Shown here one piece after another: positions 35,556-45,987 of a stretch of DNA of 64,000 bases. The notes under the pieces were generated by a model, which worked only from the letters and a program-made list of their open reading frames with translations, did not search any database and was not told the origin of the DNA. Both the position numbers and the translations under genes were made by a program. Origin of the DNA: Sphagnum magellanicum (lineage: Eukaryota > Streptophyta > Sphagnopsida > Sphagnales > Sphagnaceae); assembly GCA_021904315.1 (NCBI GenBank), contig CM038916.1, forward strand, positions 17,691,897 through 17,755,896. Direction: 5' to 3'. How positions within the stretch are numbered: the stretch's first letter is position 1; every line of letters starts with the position of its first letter.

Positions 35556-36660
35556 ATGGTACATCAGAATCCATTTGGAGGGGTTAATCAATGGGGTATG
35601 CTTGTTGTCTCACTTATTTTCACACTATCATTGTATATTCCATTGCAAGTTGTTACCTCTACACCCATATACACCATGGTAGTCAACAACTCCTTTGGGA
35701 GAATTGAGAAGTTTAGCGAAAGGCCAGTTATCATTTTTTTGAAGGAGTTCAAGGCAACTTTTTCAACCGTGGTTTGTGAATTGGAGCTCAAATATTGTGC
35801 TAATTACACTGAGGCGTTCACATTCAAACAACTGGCTCGTTATGTGCACTATGAAACATTAGATGTCTACGAACAACATTCTCCGAGGACTTTGGGCGTC
35901 ACTTGGATCCCCAATCTAGCTTATGCCACAACCATTGCCACCGCCTCGCAAGCTACATTGTAAGTTGCCATTGCACATCATGGGACTATGACCAATAATT
36001 TAGATCTAGTACCTACTTTAGTAAACCTTTTTCCTCAACAATTCATTGCTGCTACCGCAAACATTCCTCCCACCATCGATGCACCAGCTTTTGCTGATCC
36101 AGTGGGGGAATTCTTTCGAGTTCTTGAACTAAAAACTCTGGTTAAGAGTTCTGAAAAAATTCTACAGTTCACCACGTTCTCTCGGCAGAAGGATGAAACC
36201 TTCAAGATGCTCTACAGGAGGCTTCTCAAGCTCAAAGGGGATATTCAAAGCATCACATGCCTCGAAGCTGCCCATCGGTATTTCCATTCGTTGGAAGGTA
36301 CTTCGACACTACATGCGTAGGTTTTGCAACGGGCTTTTGCAAAATTTGGAGACTCGTACACTTTGTTGGATGTGTACAACATTTTTGAAAAGCTGGAACT
36401 GGCTCATGAGGCCAATGCTATGAGGCCTCCATCATGTTCAAGGCCTTAGCCACCACCAGCTACGCCAACTAGATCATCACATTCTTTTTTAAGGGTTAAA
36501 GCAATGCACTCGGCTACACCCATCCTACCTTTTTGTAACTATTGTGACAATCTTGCTCATAAAACTATTGAATGTAACATGTCTTCTGAGGATCTCTTTT
36601 GTGATTATTGTGGGAAAAAGGGACATCAGGATGTTGTTTGTTTTGCCAAGTTCTCAAAAC
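35556..36660 (+). pseudogene. gag region with two CCHC zinc knuckles (fossil)
   Basis: Capsid-like coding sequence of the gypsy element (for example the FFRVLELKTLVKSSEKI segment in 36090-36170), followed at about 36533-36655 by two nucleic-acid-binding knuckles of the form C-x2-C-x4-H-x4-C: CNYCDNLAHKTIEC and CDYCGKKGHQDVVC. Two knuckles after capsid are usual for gypsy Gag. Broken. Confidence 0.7.
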
Positions 36661-37366
36661 GAAAGTAACTCCGATTACCATGGCAAAATCTGCCACCATC
36701 TTCTGCTACCCTTCAACCAATAGCCAAAGCACCTCAACCTTCCATTCAGGTGTTCCCCACCAAGGGTAATTCAAGTAAGAATGCTGAAAAGAAAGAGCAT
36801 AATGCTGACAAGAGGGAAGTGCTTCAAGCCCATGCCGCTTAAGTTCAAATTTTGCAAATTGAACTCGAATCATTAAGGGCCCAACTTGTTAATATAAAAA
36901 GCAAGTCTTCCCAACCAGTTAGTCATGCCCAACCTGTATAGGGTTTAGGATCACGGGAGGGACCTCCTAGGTTATTCTATGGCCTCTCACATGATGCCAT
37001 GGTTGGGGAGTATGTTCTTTCCAATGCACACAATTTTAGTCTCACACCAAAATTTGCCACTTCTTTTTGCCCTTCCTACTTTGTAGCACAAAAGGCTAAT
37101 GTGGCACCCAAAGTTTCTACCACTAGGCAAGTAATTCAGACTAATGGACTCGCATTTGGTTCAAGTCTTATTACTAGGGCTAAAGGAGCTTGAGTAGTCA
37201 TGCCATAATTTTTTCGTCTTCTTAACACAAAAGAAGAACACACCTTGTTAGCGAAGGGGGAGGAGATTACTACACCACAAGCTGCTAAGGCATCAAATTC
37301 TCGTGTCCTAGGAGTACATGATTTTCCATTGATCAGCTTATGGAGTGTTGATTTCAAATACGTGAA

Positions 37367-38130
37367 GTGGCACAAAAACTTGTGAATACACCATTGTTTA
37401 GTTTTCAAGATTTGAAGCTAAGCACTAGGGACATAATTGCAGTACTAAAGGATACCCTGAACACTACATCAGGTCCTCTACCAATCCTTGATCCACATGC
37501 TACAGGGTTCCCATTTAACACCTTGGAGAGACATTCGATTGGTTCACGTGTTATAGATGGCGTTTGTAATTTGGTCACTAGTTTTAGCATGGTTAAATTA
37601 ATGGGCTTTCCTACCTCTGATTCTACATTCACATATCAGAAGGGAGTTAAGAACACCTCACTTGTGGATTTGTTACTCAGCAAAAGCGTTGTGGATAGCC
37701 ATTGTCTCCACAAAGTTTTTCACTCATTTTTTAAGGTGGTGCTTAGTGAGAGAACTTCCATCGCCACCGGAGTTCCCATTATCGACAACACTGAGTTAGC
37801 AATCCAAGTGGGAGGACATACACCTAGAGTGGTACTTCTTGATACAGGTGCCCAACTAGTGATTCTTGGAGTTCAATTTGTTAAGAAGATAGGCATGCTC
37901 AACTCCAAACTACGAAAATCTATGTGGCAAATTCGCATCACTAGTGGGAGTGTAGAAGAGGTATTTGGGGAGAGCTCGGATTTGATTGCACTTAACTTCA
38001 ATGAAGTTACATATCAAAAACTTTGCCTATATGTCAAATGTTTAGTCACCAATGCCACCATTTACAATGTGTTCATTAGGCAAAAGACCTTGTTTCCACC
38101 AGGTTTCACAATTGACAAATGGTTTGAGCA
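37367..38130 (+). pseudogene. retroviral-type aspartic protease region (fossil)
   Basis: Part of the gypsy polyprotein. The active-site motif LLDTGAQ lies at about 37835-37855 (DTG at 37841-37849), preceded by a typical VGGHTPRV strand and followed by the ILGVQFVKKIG helix. The reading continues after the solo LTR that now interrupts it. Confidence 0.75.
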
Positions 38131-38925
38131 TGACGTGCTCCCAAGTTCTTAGTTAGACCCAAGGTGGGTCTAAGTTATTCAAAAAACGGAATTATGAGGA
38201 ACTCGGGGCACACTCCCAACTCTTAACATTAGAAGGGGTAGAGGGGCGTGCTGAAGTTTCGGGATGGGACTAAGAAGAGTGACAAGCTTTAATTACTTAT
38301 TTGAACTTGCATCAAACCAACCAACAAGTTGGTTAGTCCACTTTCTGGAACACCTTTGGTGCTAGGATAAGCCACGGGTAACTCTGGACTCACAAAATTC
38401 ACCATGGCCTGGACTTAGGGGGAACCACCACCTTCCCCCATATAGTATTCTATGCATCTCTTCGCGACACTTACATTTGAATGGCTTTTTGTTTCAGGAC
38501 TCCCAAGAAGGAGTCCCGAAACTGTCCCAGTTTGCACTCTCGGGACTTTATGAGATCATAACTTTTTGCTCAGACCTCCGATTGGGATGAAGTCTAAAGA
38601 AAACTTGTAGCTCTCTTCAAGATCTTTCCAACAATGTGTTGCATTCCACCTGCACGCACCGGGGTCAGGTCAATTCCGGACTTTTAGTGGTCGGGAGTCA
38701 AACTGCCAGTTTGATTCCCGACCCTTCTTTTTGCCATAACTTGTGCTGGAGATATCCAAATGGCCCATGCGAGGCAATTTTTGACATTTAGACTTTGATA
38801 GCTTTCTAATGATATAAGGAACACCCCAATGTGAGGTGTTTTGGCCCTTGTAATCGAACTCTGAAGTTCCCAATTTTGGGAGTGTGAGTTTCATCCTCAC
38901 ATTCTCTCAAAGTAGGGTTGCAATA
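38131..38925. mobile_element. solo LTR 1, inserted in the protease region of the gypsy fossil
   Basis: A 795-base LTR starting TGACGTGCTCCC and ending GGGTTGCAATA, flanked by the 5-base duplication GAGCA (38126-38130 and 38926-38930). No internal retroelement sequence, so a solo LTR left by recombination between the two LTRs. Same family as the LTRs at 40969-42614. Confidence 0.85.
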
Positions 38926-39299
38926 GAGCATGCGTATTATCGAGTGGATTAAGAGATTGATGGCCACCACCTGGGATACATAGCCCTTGATTTACATGGG
39001 AACCATAGTCCTATGGTTCACCATTGTATGCTCAAGGAAGCACACACCATTTCCTTTATCTAATAAGCTAACCACGAGTGAATAGAGGGAGATGAAGAGG
39101 AGATAGTTTACACCCAAGCTATTGAAAGTTTGAGGGTGGTTCCTACGAACATTCAACAGGGACCAGAGGTTTTACAAAGGTTCAAAGTAGCCCACAAGCC
39201 TTTGGTCAAAGCTCTAACTAGTTTTGAGAACATGGAGAACCATGGTGAACTGATTAAGCCATTATTTCATCAGCTAATCACCTAGACACCGCCTAAGGA

Positions 39300-40262
39300 A
39301 GGGATGACATTACTAGAGCTCTTTGGTGGTATTGGTATAGGTTTCAAAACCCTATTACAATCAAGGATGGTGGTTCGGAGGTATTTCTACATAGACATTG
39401 ATTTTATTGCAAGGCAAGTGGCAGCATCAAGAATGATGGAGCTCACAACCAGATTTCCATAATAGTTTGCAACCACCACATGGAAGGTTAGTTTCACTTT
39501 TTTGCCCCTTGACATATAACTAATTCAGAAGAAGCATATGGAATTATTTGGCCTCGTGGACCTCATCATTTCAGGTTAAGAGTGTCAAAGATTTTTAGCG
39601 GCTGGATTTGGAGAAGGCTTGAATGACACAAGATCTGGTCTCTTCACGAACATGGTACGATTGATCACATGGGCTCAATCCATTTTTCCTACGTTTAGTT
39701 ATGTAATTGAGAACACCCTTTCTTAGTTTGACCAAAGGGAGAAAGTCTAGGAGCATTACACGTTGGTTAAGCATTACCTTGGAAACCGCTTCTATTCGAT
39801 GCGGCATAATGCGGTTCCTATGCACATCGGCTGTGTAACTAGTGGACCAACCTTGCACCACTCTTAGTTCTGTAGTTAGTTCTGGGATACACCATTAGAG
39901 ACCCCAATTTGTAGGTTTTTCACATATTGGATGATCAGAGCTCTTGCCAACCAGTTACAAGGCAAGAGAAACCTCTTTGGTTTCTTGCGAACATAATAGG
40001 AAAACCAAGAGGTGCTTGGCCCACCTTTGTTTCCTTCCCAAGAGCACATGCCTTTCAGGCAGATGGATTAGGCTTGGTGTATTGTCATGCTTCAGCCACT
40101 TGGGATGAACCAAGCTTAGAAGAAAGAAAAAGGGTTAGGGGGTTCCAAATTGGCATTACTAGTCACACCAAAGTGACTAGATTGGAGCATAACGCTCTAT
40201 TGGGGAGAGGCATGGACCTGAACTCCCTTACATGGTTGTTGGTAACTTATGTACTCTTTTAA
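39300..40262 (+). pseudogene. C5 cytosine DNA methyltransferase domain carried by the gypsy fossil
   Basis: Reads on the same strand as gag and pol, between protease and reverse transcriptase. Collinear C5-methyltransferase motifs: motif I TLLELFGGIGIGF (FGGIG at 39322-39336), an acidic YFYIDID loop that would hold the methionine adenosyl group, motif IV around DLIISG and ECQ (the catalytic Cys in an ECQ rather than PCQ setting) near 39560-39590, motif VI VIENT (39703-39717), a motif VIII-like SYAHRL near 39818-39835 and a C-terminal block at 39927-40262 with PRGAWPTFVSFPRAHAF, ERKRVRGFQIGIT (motif IX-like) and LLGRGMDLNSLTWL (motif X-like). Such enzymes transfer methyl groups to cytosine C5 in DNA. 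Broken like the rest of the element. It could be a family feature of the element or a one-off capture; its in-order position and lack of own flanking repeats favour the former. Confidence 0.8.
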
Positions 40263-40968
40263 ATGTACACAACACCAGTACTAATTCAATTAGCTTGTAG
40301 TTCTGATAATGCGACTACATGGCACCCCAACCAAATACACTTGCCTATTTTCAACATTCTACATTTTTCTCTTAGTGTTTGGGGGGAGGAAATACCATGT
40401 AATTTGACTCAAGTTGTTTTTGATACACTTGGAGGTACATCAACTTTTGGAGAAACAATTATAACCTTCTATAAATCTGCATAGTTGGATAGTGGAGAAC
40501 CCGATACACCAAGTTCTTCAAACACATTTCCAACTCCATTCCATGTGTTTCCAACTACCCTTTTGTTATGGGGAACCAACTCACGAATAAGGAAAAAGAC
40601 TAGGTCACAGACTTGCTAATTAAGTATGAAATTGTGTTTGCATTCTCAATGAAAAACTTAGGTAAGTGTAAGACCATGTAATTTTCTATAGACCTTATAA
40701 ATGAGACACCCATCTATCAGAAGAAGCATAGGTTGAGCAAACATGAGTGGGAACTGGTAGATGAAAGATGCAAAGAGCTCCATGAGGTTGGTCTCATTCA
40801 GCCATCAAGTTTTGATTTCACAACTGCTATAATAATGCTAGCAAAGAAAGATTTAGTTGGATTATGAACTGAGAAAAGGATGTGCGGGGATTATACGGTT
40901 TTGAACCTGGTTACACCTCAGGACAGGTACCCCATGCCCATCCCTAAAGAATTGTTTGATAACATTGG

Positions 40969-42614
40969 TGACGCGCTCCTAAGTCCCTAGTTAGACTCAA
41001 GTTGGGTTTAAGTTACTCTCACATCGGAATTGTGAGGAACTTGGGGCACGCTCCCAACTTTCAACATTAGAAGGGGTAGAGGAGCGTGCTGAAGCTTCGA
41101 GATTGGACTAGGAAGAGTGACAAGCTATTCACTTACTCGAACCTGCATCAAACCAACCAACAAGTTGGTTAGTTCACATTTTGGAGCACCCTTGGTGCTA
41201 GGACAAGCCACGGGCAACTCTGGACTCACTTGATTCACCACGGCCTGGACTCAGGGGAAGCCACCACCTTTCCCCATATAGTATACTCTGTGCCTCTCCG
41301 CGACACCCACATCAAAATGGCTTTTTGTCCCGGGACTCCCAAGGAGGAGTCCCGAAATTGTCCCGGTTTGGACTCCCGGGACTTTGAGTGATCATAACTC
41401 TTTGCTCAAACCTCCAATGGGGATGAAGTCTAGAGCAAAGTTGTAGCTCTCCTCAAGAGCTTTCCAACGGTGTGTTACACTCCACCTGCACACACCGGGG
41501 TCGGGTCGATTTCCGACTTTTAGTGGTCGGGAGTCAAATTGCCAATTTGACTCCTTGACGCGCTCCCAAGTCATGGGGTGAAACCCACTTGAGGGTTTCA
41601 CAAAGTCAAGTTGCGGAAAGTTGAGACTTGGTAGCACGCTCCCGACTTCCAACTCTGAAAAGGGGTAGAGGGTTGAGTTGGGAGCCCAGGGATTAGACTA
41701 GGAAGAGGGACTAGCTTAACTCGTGTGAATCTACATCCAAAAACCAACCAAATCGGGTTAGTTTAGCATTCAGGACACCCTTGGGTGTTGGGACTTGCCA
41801 CGGGCACTTGGACACACAAGACTCACCACGGCCCGAACTCGGGGGAAGCCACCACCTTCCCCCATATAGTATTCTCTGCGGTTGGTCGCGGAGGCTACAT
41901 CCGAATGGCACATTTTGTTGGGACTCCCGAAATGGAGTCCCGAGACTGTCCCGACTGGACTCCCGGAACTTTGAACAGCCATAGCTTCTCGCCCCGAACT
42001 CGGATTGGGACGAGTCCTAAATCAATGTTGTAGCCCTCGTCGAGAGCTTTCCAACGCCGTGTCGCACTCTCAATTCGGACGTCAGGAAGAGGTCGATTCC
42101 CGACTTTTAGTGGTCGGGAGTCAAACTGCCAGTTTGACTCCCGGCCCTTCTTTTGCCCATAACTTGGGCTGCAAATGTTGGAATTGTCAATGCGAGGCCA
42201 TTTTCGATATGTACGTTTCAAGACCTATCCAATGACACTAAGAACACCCCAATGTGAGGTGTTTTGGGCCTTTCTGTCGAGCTCTGAACATTCAGGAGTC
42301 CCGGAGGACTCCAAACCTCCAACTTTTCCAAGTGTTGGGCTTCACCCCCACACTTGGCCAAAGTGGGATTGCGACACTCCCGACCCTTCTTTTTGCCATA
42401 ACTTGTGCTACAGATGTCCAAATGCCCCATGCAAGGCCATTTTCGACATCTACACTTCAATAGCTTTTTAATGACATAGAGAATACTACAATGCAAGGTG
42501 TTTTGACCCCTACAATCGAACTCTGAAGTTTTCGGAGTCTCGGAGGACTCCCAAGTCCCAATTTCGGGAGTGTGAGTTTCATCTTCACACTTCCTTCAAA
42601 GTGGGGTTGCGACA
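40969..42614. mobile_element. solo LTR 2 (outer), split by solo LTR 3
   Basis: Starts TGACGCGCTCC, ends GGGTTGCGACA, with the perfect 5-base duplication ATTGG on both sides (40964-40968 and 42615-42619). Without the nested copy at 41556-42376 and its duplicated target it is about 820 bases. It interrupts the reverse transcriptase region of the gypsy fossil. Confidence 0.88.
41556..42376. mobile_element. solo LTR 3 (inner), nested in solo LTR 2
   Basis: An 821-base LTR, TGACGCGCTCCC to GGATTGCGACA, flanked by CTCCT (41551-41555) and CTCCC (42377-42381), a 5-base duplication with one difference. Same orientation as its host LTR. It is the youngest insertion of the three in nesting order relative to LTR 2. 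The insertion point falls within the right arm of a dyad (cgggagtcaaact / agtttgactcccg) that is conserved in this LTR family. Confidence 0.87.
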
Positions 42615-43000
42615 ATTGGAGACTCAAACATCTTGCTAATTGTGGATCTGAGACAAGGCTTTAACCAAATTGTGCTCGTTACAAATGATCGTAAGAAAAC
42701 GACATTCCATGGAAACAACAAGTTGTGGGAATGGCTTGTGATGCCTTTTGGATTAAAAAATGCACCTATCTTCTTTTAGCAAGTCATGGACCAGGTTTTC
42801 AAAGGGGTAGATTTCTTAAAGTGCTACATAGATGACATCCTGGTGCATAACAAAGAACTTTTGCAGCACTTGGCTCATTTTGAAGAGTTATTCAAGAGGC
42901 TCCACAAATTCAATATGAAGATCCATCTTAAAAAGTGTGAGTTTGCTGTCACCTCAGTAGTCTACCTTGGACACAAAATTTTACCAAATGGTATTATGGC

Positions 43001-43640
43001 TCATTGGGCCAAAGTAGTAGCCATTTTGGAGATGCCCAATCCTATTGATGTTCACATCTTAAGGAGCTTCATCAGACTATGTAATTATTATAAGATTTAT
43101 GTCCAAGACTTTAGTACTATTGCTCATCCTTTCTATGCATTATTAAAGAAAGATGTTGCTTGGACATGGAGTGAAAAGGCTCAGGAAGCTTTCAACATGT
43201 TCAAGGAAAAGTTTTCAAAGTTCCCCATTTTGAGAAGACTTAATTTTACCAAGGTCTTCATTTTACACACTAACTGGAATGCTTTTGGTCTTGGTGCTAT
43301 TCTTGGGCAATTTGATGAGGAAGGCAATGAATATGTTATTGCCTATGCATCCCGAAAGAACAATAAGACTGAGAGCAACTACTCTTCATACGAGGGGGAG
43401 TGTTTTATTGTTGTATGGGCCATCATACATTTCAGGCCCTATTTTTATGGCACCAAATTCACTTTGTATACCGACCATTAGCCTATCAAATGGTTGATGA
43501 CCAACGACAAACTTACTAGTAAGTTAGCTCATTGGGCACTTATACTTCCAGAGTATGAGTTCAAGGTTATTCACCGACCTTGTATTACACATCATAATGT
43601 GGATACCATGTCGCGGAGACCCTTCACTACTTCTGAAGAT
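43001..43640 (+). pseudogene. gypsy RNase H region (fossil)
   Basis: Continues from the reverse transcriptase: connection domain (LRSFIRLCNYYKIYVQDFST, HPFYALLKKD), then RNase H landmarks FGLGAILGQFDEEG, VIAYASRKNN, NYSSYEGECFIVVWAI and FTLYTDH, followed by a LPEYEFKVIHRP-type tail. This is the usual Ty3/gypsy arrangement. Confidence 0.82.
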
Positions 43641-43939
43641 TTTTCAAAAATTAGGTAAGACTTGGATTAGATTCTAGCAGTACATGCATTTTATGTATTT
43701 AGTTATCTTGCACTATTACAATGTAACCCGGTTGAGCATCCCATTGTGGATGTATGGGAGGACTTGGACACTCTGAGGTTTCTTTAGCATGGGGAATACC
43801 CTTTCGAAATTACATCAAGTCATCAAAATTGCATACAACAGCGGTCCAACCGTTACTCATGGAAGGACAATCACCTAGTCTGATGCTTACCACAAGGCGA
43901 CAAAGTGGTTCTTCCACACATGAATGGCCTAGTTTTATT

Positions 43940-44845
43940 CAGAAGGTACACTCATAGCTTTGACACTTTGGAGTTAAGCGTACTTATAGCCTTTTCGCTT
44001 TTCATTACCATTGGAAAAGTATGTATGTTCAAGTCCAAGACATCATTGCTAGGTGTGAACAATGTGATAGAATGAAAATTTCCTTTCCTCTCGACAGCTC
44101 ACGCTTTCTCCATTCTATTCAGGGCATGTTTTATCACTAGTCATGTGATTTAATTGGAGAGTTACCACAGACCTCCAAGGGTAATGTCTACATCATGATT
44201 ATGATTGAACATTTTTCAAAGAGGGTCGAGTTTGTTACGTTGCCGGACAAGTTATCACACAGCACCAGCTAAGCTTCCTTACAACAAGTCTTAAGTAGGT
44301 TTGGGGCTTATGCTGAGTGCTTTATTAATCAAGGTTCAAAATTTAGAGGAGAATTCTAAAACCTACTTGATCATGCTTTCATTGACCATTGCTAGACTTC
44401 AAGGGATCATCCTCAAGCCGATGGCCTTGCAGAGAGGATGGTTTAGACATGTAAGAAAGGACTTTGGAAAATTTGCCTCACTGGGAACAAAGAGGATTAG
44501 GACCTGGCCCTACCTTACATTGCCATGGGTTATAGCATGTCCAAACATGCCTTTTTGTCTCATTTTTTCCTTTATTTTTTACTTTTTGGGAGACATCTCA
44601 TTCCACCTTCTTCCATTACTGCTCAAATGGACCAGGTTATGGATTTGGACTCCCCAGCCACTTGGGCTAGGGTCATTGTAGAAAATACTGTTTTATTTAG
44701 GAGGGTTATGCCCATGGCCATGGAGAATTTGTCCATTACACAACATCGAGACACCTTACGGTATGCACACACACGAGGTGACAGTTATAAACCTAAGGTG
44801 AGACAATTTGATATTGGTGACTTTGTGTATCTCTAGCAGTAACTT
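43940..44845 (+). pseudogene. gypsy integrase (fossil)
   Basis: An HHCC zinc domain ends at CEQCDRMK (tgtgaacaatgt at 44054), with FHYHWKSMYVQVQDIIAR just before it. The catalytic core follows: DLIGELPQTSKGNVYIMIMI (first Asp near 44147), then a DHPQADGLAERMV-type segment near 44405-44445. The C-terminal part ends with KPKVRQFDIGDFVYL at 44790-44834. No chromodomain is seen. Confidence 0.8.
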
Positions 44846-45029
44846 AATGATACTCTGTACATTTCTTCCGGTCACACTATCTTGAGGATGAAGGCGATCA
44901 TGCCTTCAAGTGTGTTGGAGTTGCAAGGAACTAATGGACGCACAATTTGGGATCACTCCAAAAATTGTGCGCCCTACAACTTGCCGAACTTGAATCCTAC
45001 CATCATCACGTCAATTTGGATTCCTCCAC

Positions 45030-45192
45030 TTGATTATCCATGTCAGGTATGTCAGAGGATAGACGATGTTGATCAGATGCTGTTTTGTGATAATTGCAAT
45101 GGTGGATACCATCTCTTCTGCCTCAAGCCGAAGTTCATTCAAATTCCCACCGACATTTGGTACTATTCATCATGTTCTCCTGCAGCACCTTG
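45030..45192 (+). pseudogene. PHD finger at the end of the gypsy polyprotein (fossil)
   Basis: Downstream of the integrase the frame reads CQVCQRIDDVDQMLFCDNC, GGYHLFCLKPK and a PTDIWYYSSC end: the Cys4-His-Cys pattern of a PHD finger (CQVC at 45041-45052, H-x2-C in YHLFC, closing Cys at 45173). PHD fingers bind histone H3 tails. In chromoviruses this end of pol holds a chromodomain that guides integration; a PHD finger in the same place suggests an analogous targeting role. Confidence 0.75.
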
Positions 45193-45241
45193 ATTTCTAC
45201 TCAGACCATGCCACGCTTTCTTGGCTCAGGTTTGGGGGGAT

Positions 45242-45987
45242 ACATGAAAACTTTATCTTAACCTCCTCCTGTGCATTGTATATATATGTGTGTGCATCTC
45301 TTTTTGGTGGATTAGTTTCTGCCTTTGACTGGTTTTAGTTTTTTTGTTTAGTAGAGTTTGCTATGGATTTACACCCTTACGACATTGTACGTCATGACAC
45401 TACACGTCATGACAATAGGTAGTTGGTAGGCAGAAGGTAGATTGGGGTGGGTAGGTAGCTGGGAGGGGTAGGTAGCTGGCTTTTTCTTAGAACTGACCTT
45501 GGCAGGTCAGGGGCGTGGGGAAAGAAAAAGAAAAAAAAAAGAAACCCACCTCAGAGGACAGTTCCTGGGGTTGAGTTTCATCCCATCCAAAAATGAGAAA
45601 CGGGATTTTTTGGATGGTGTACTGGGGGGTGCTGTGTCACAGAAGCTGTGCAACAGTAGATTTTGCAACAATTGAATTCAATATGCCATTTTGCCTACAC
45701 CCATTTGACCTATTTGCGGCAAAGCTTCTTCATTCATAAAACTTAGTACCACAAAGAAAACATGCGCAAAGAATCCATCACTCATCAAATCCAAATACCT
45801 CGCCTCCAGAGGCCTCAACCTTTGGAGTCTGAACTCAAGTTCAGGGACTTCAGAAGTAGTAAGAGTAAAGGAATCGATCCGTACTTGTGTTATTACAGTG
45901 CTCAGTGGGATATTCTCCAGTTCATTGGGTTTTTTTGTTTGGTCTCAGAAAACAAAAAAAAACCAGTTCAGAAATTCAATTTCATTC
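45242..45987. promoter_or_regulatory. retroelement tail and 5' region of the dioxygenase gene
   Basis: 45242-45400 is probably the untranslated end of the gypsy fossil. 45415-45480 contains gggtaggtagctgg repeats like those that flank the element at 33870. From about 45480 the DNA is flank of the dioxygenase gene. The leader probably holds an upstream frame that begins at 45762 and overlaps the main start codon. No convincing TATA box. Confidence 0.4.

Larger units (their letters stand above)
40690..43000 (+). pseudogene. gypsy reverse transcriptase (fossil, split by LTR insertion)
   Basis: The N-terminal half is at about 40690-40963 (KHEWELVDERCKELHEVGLI, CGDYTVLNLVTP, DRYPMPIPKELFDNIGD). 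The C-terminal half resumes at 42620 with VDLRQGFNQI, TTFHGNNKLWEWLVMPFGLKNAP written in separate pieces, and the polymerase motif YIDDIL at 42825. The two halves are separated by the LTR block 40969-42614, inserted exactly at an ATTGG duplication. Confidence 0.85.
33898..45400 (+). mobile_element. Ty3/gypsy LTR retrotransposon fossil with cytosine methyltransferase and PHD finger
   Basis: A broken gag-pol element in plus orientation, about 9 kb once the younger LTR insertions at 38131-38925 and 40969-42614 are set aside. Parts in order: probable 5' LTR and leader (33898 to about 35400, with TATATAAAAGG at 34067 and a ggtatcag word at 35413 that could be a primer-binding site), gag (about 35556-36440), zinc knuckles, aspartic protease, a C5-methyltransferase-like domain, reverse transcriptase, RNase H, integrase and a PHD finger. 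The order PR-RT-RH-IN is that of Ty3/gypsy. A purine tract (tttgggggga, 45231) may be the polypurine tract. No clear 3' LTR was found, so the right boundary and target-site duplication are unresolved. The element carries many breaks (well over ten) and is old. Confidence 0.85.

Noticed and set aside
39300-40262. Bacterial restriction-modification methyltransferase contamination
   Set aside because: It lies in order between protease and reverse transcriptase of the same eukaryotic element, on the same strand and equally eroded.
38131-42614. hAT or Mutator non-autonomous DNA transposons
   Set aside because: First suspected from apparent 7-8 base duplications; recognising TG...CA ends gives consistent 5-base duplications (GAGCA, ATTGG, CTCC), which fits solo LTRs.
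44846-45030. Chromodomain after the integrase
   Set aside because: No chromodomain pattern seen; the segment leads straight into the PHD finger.
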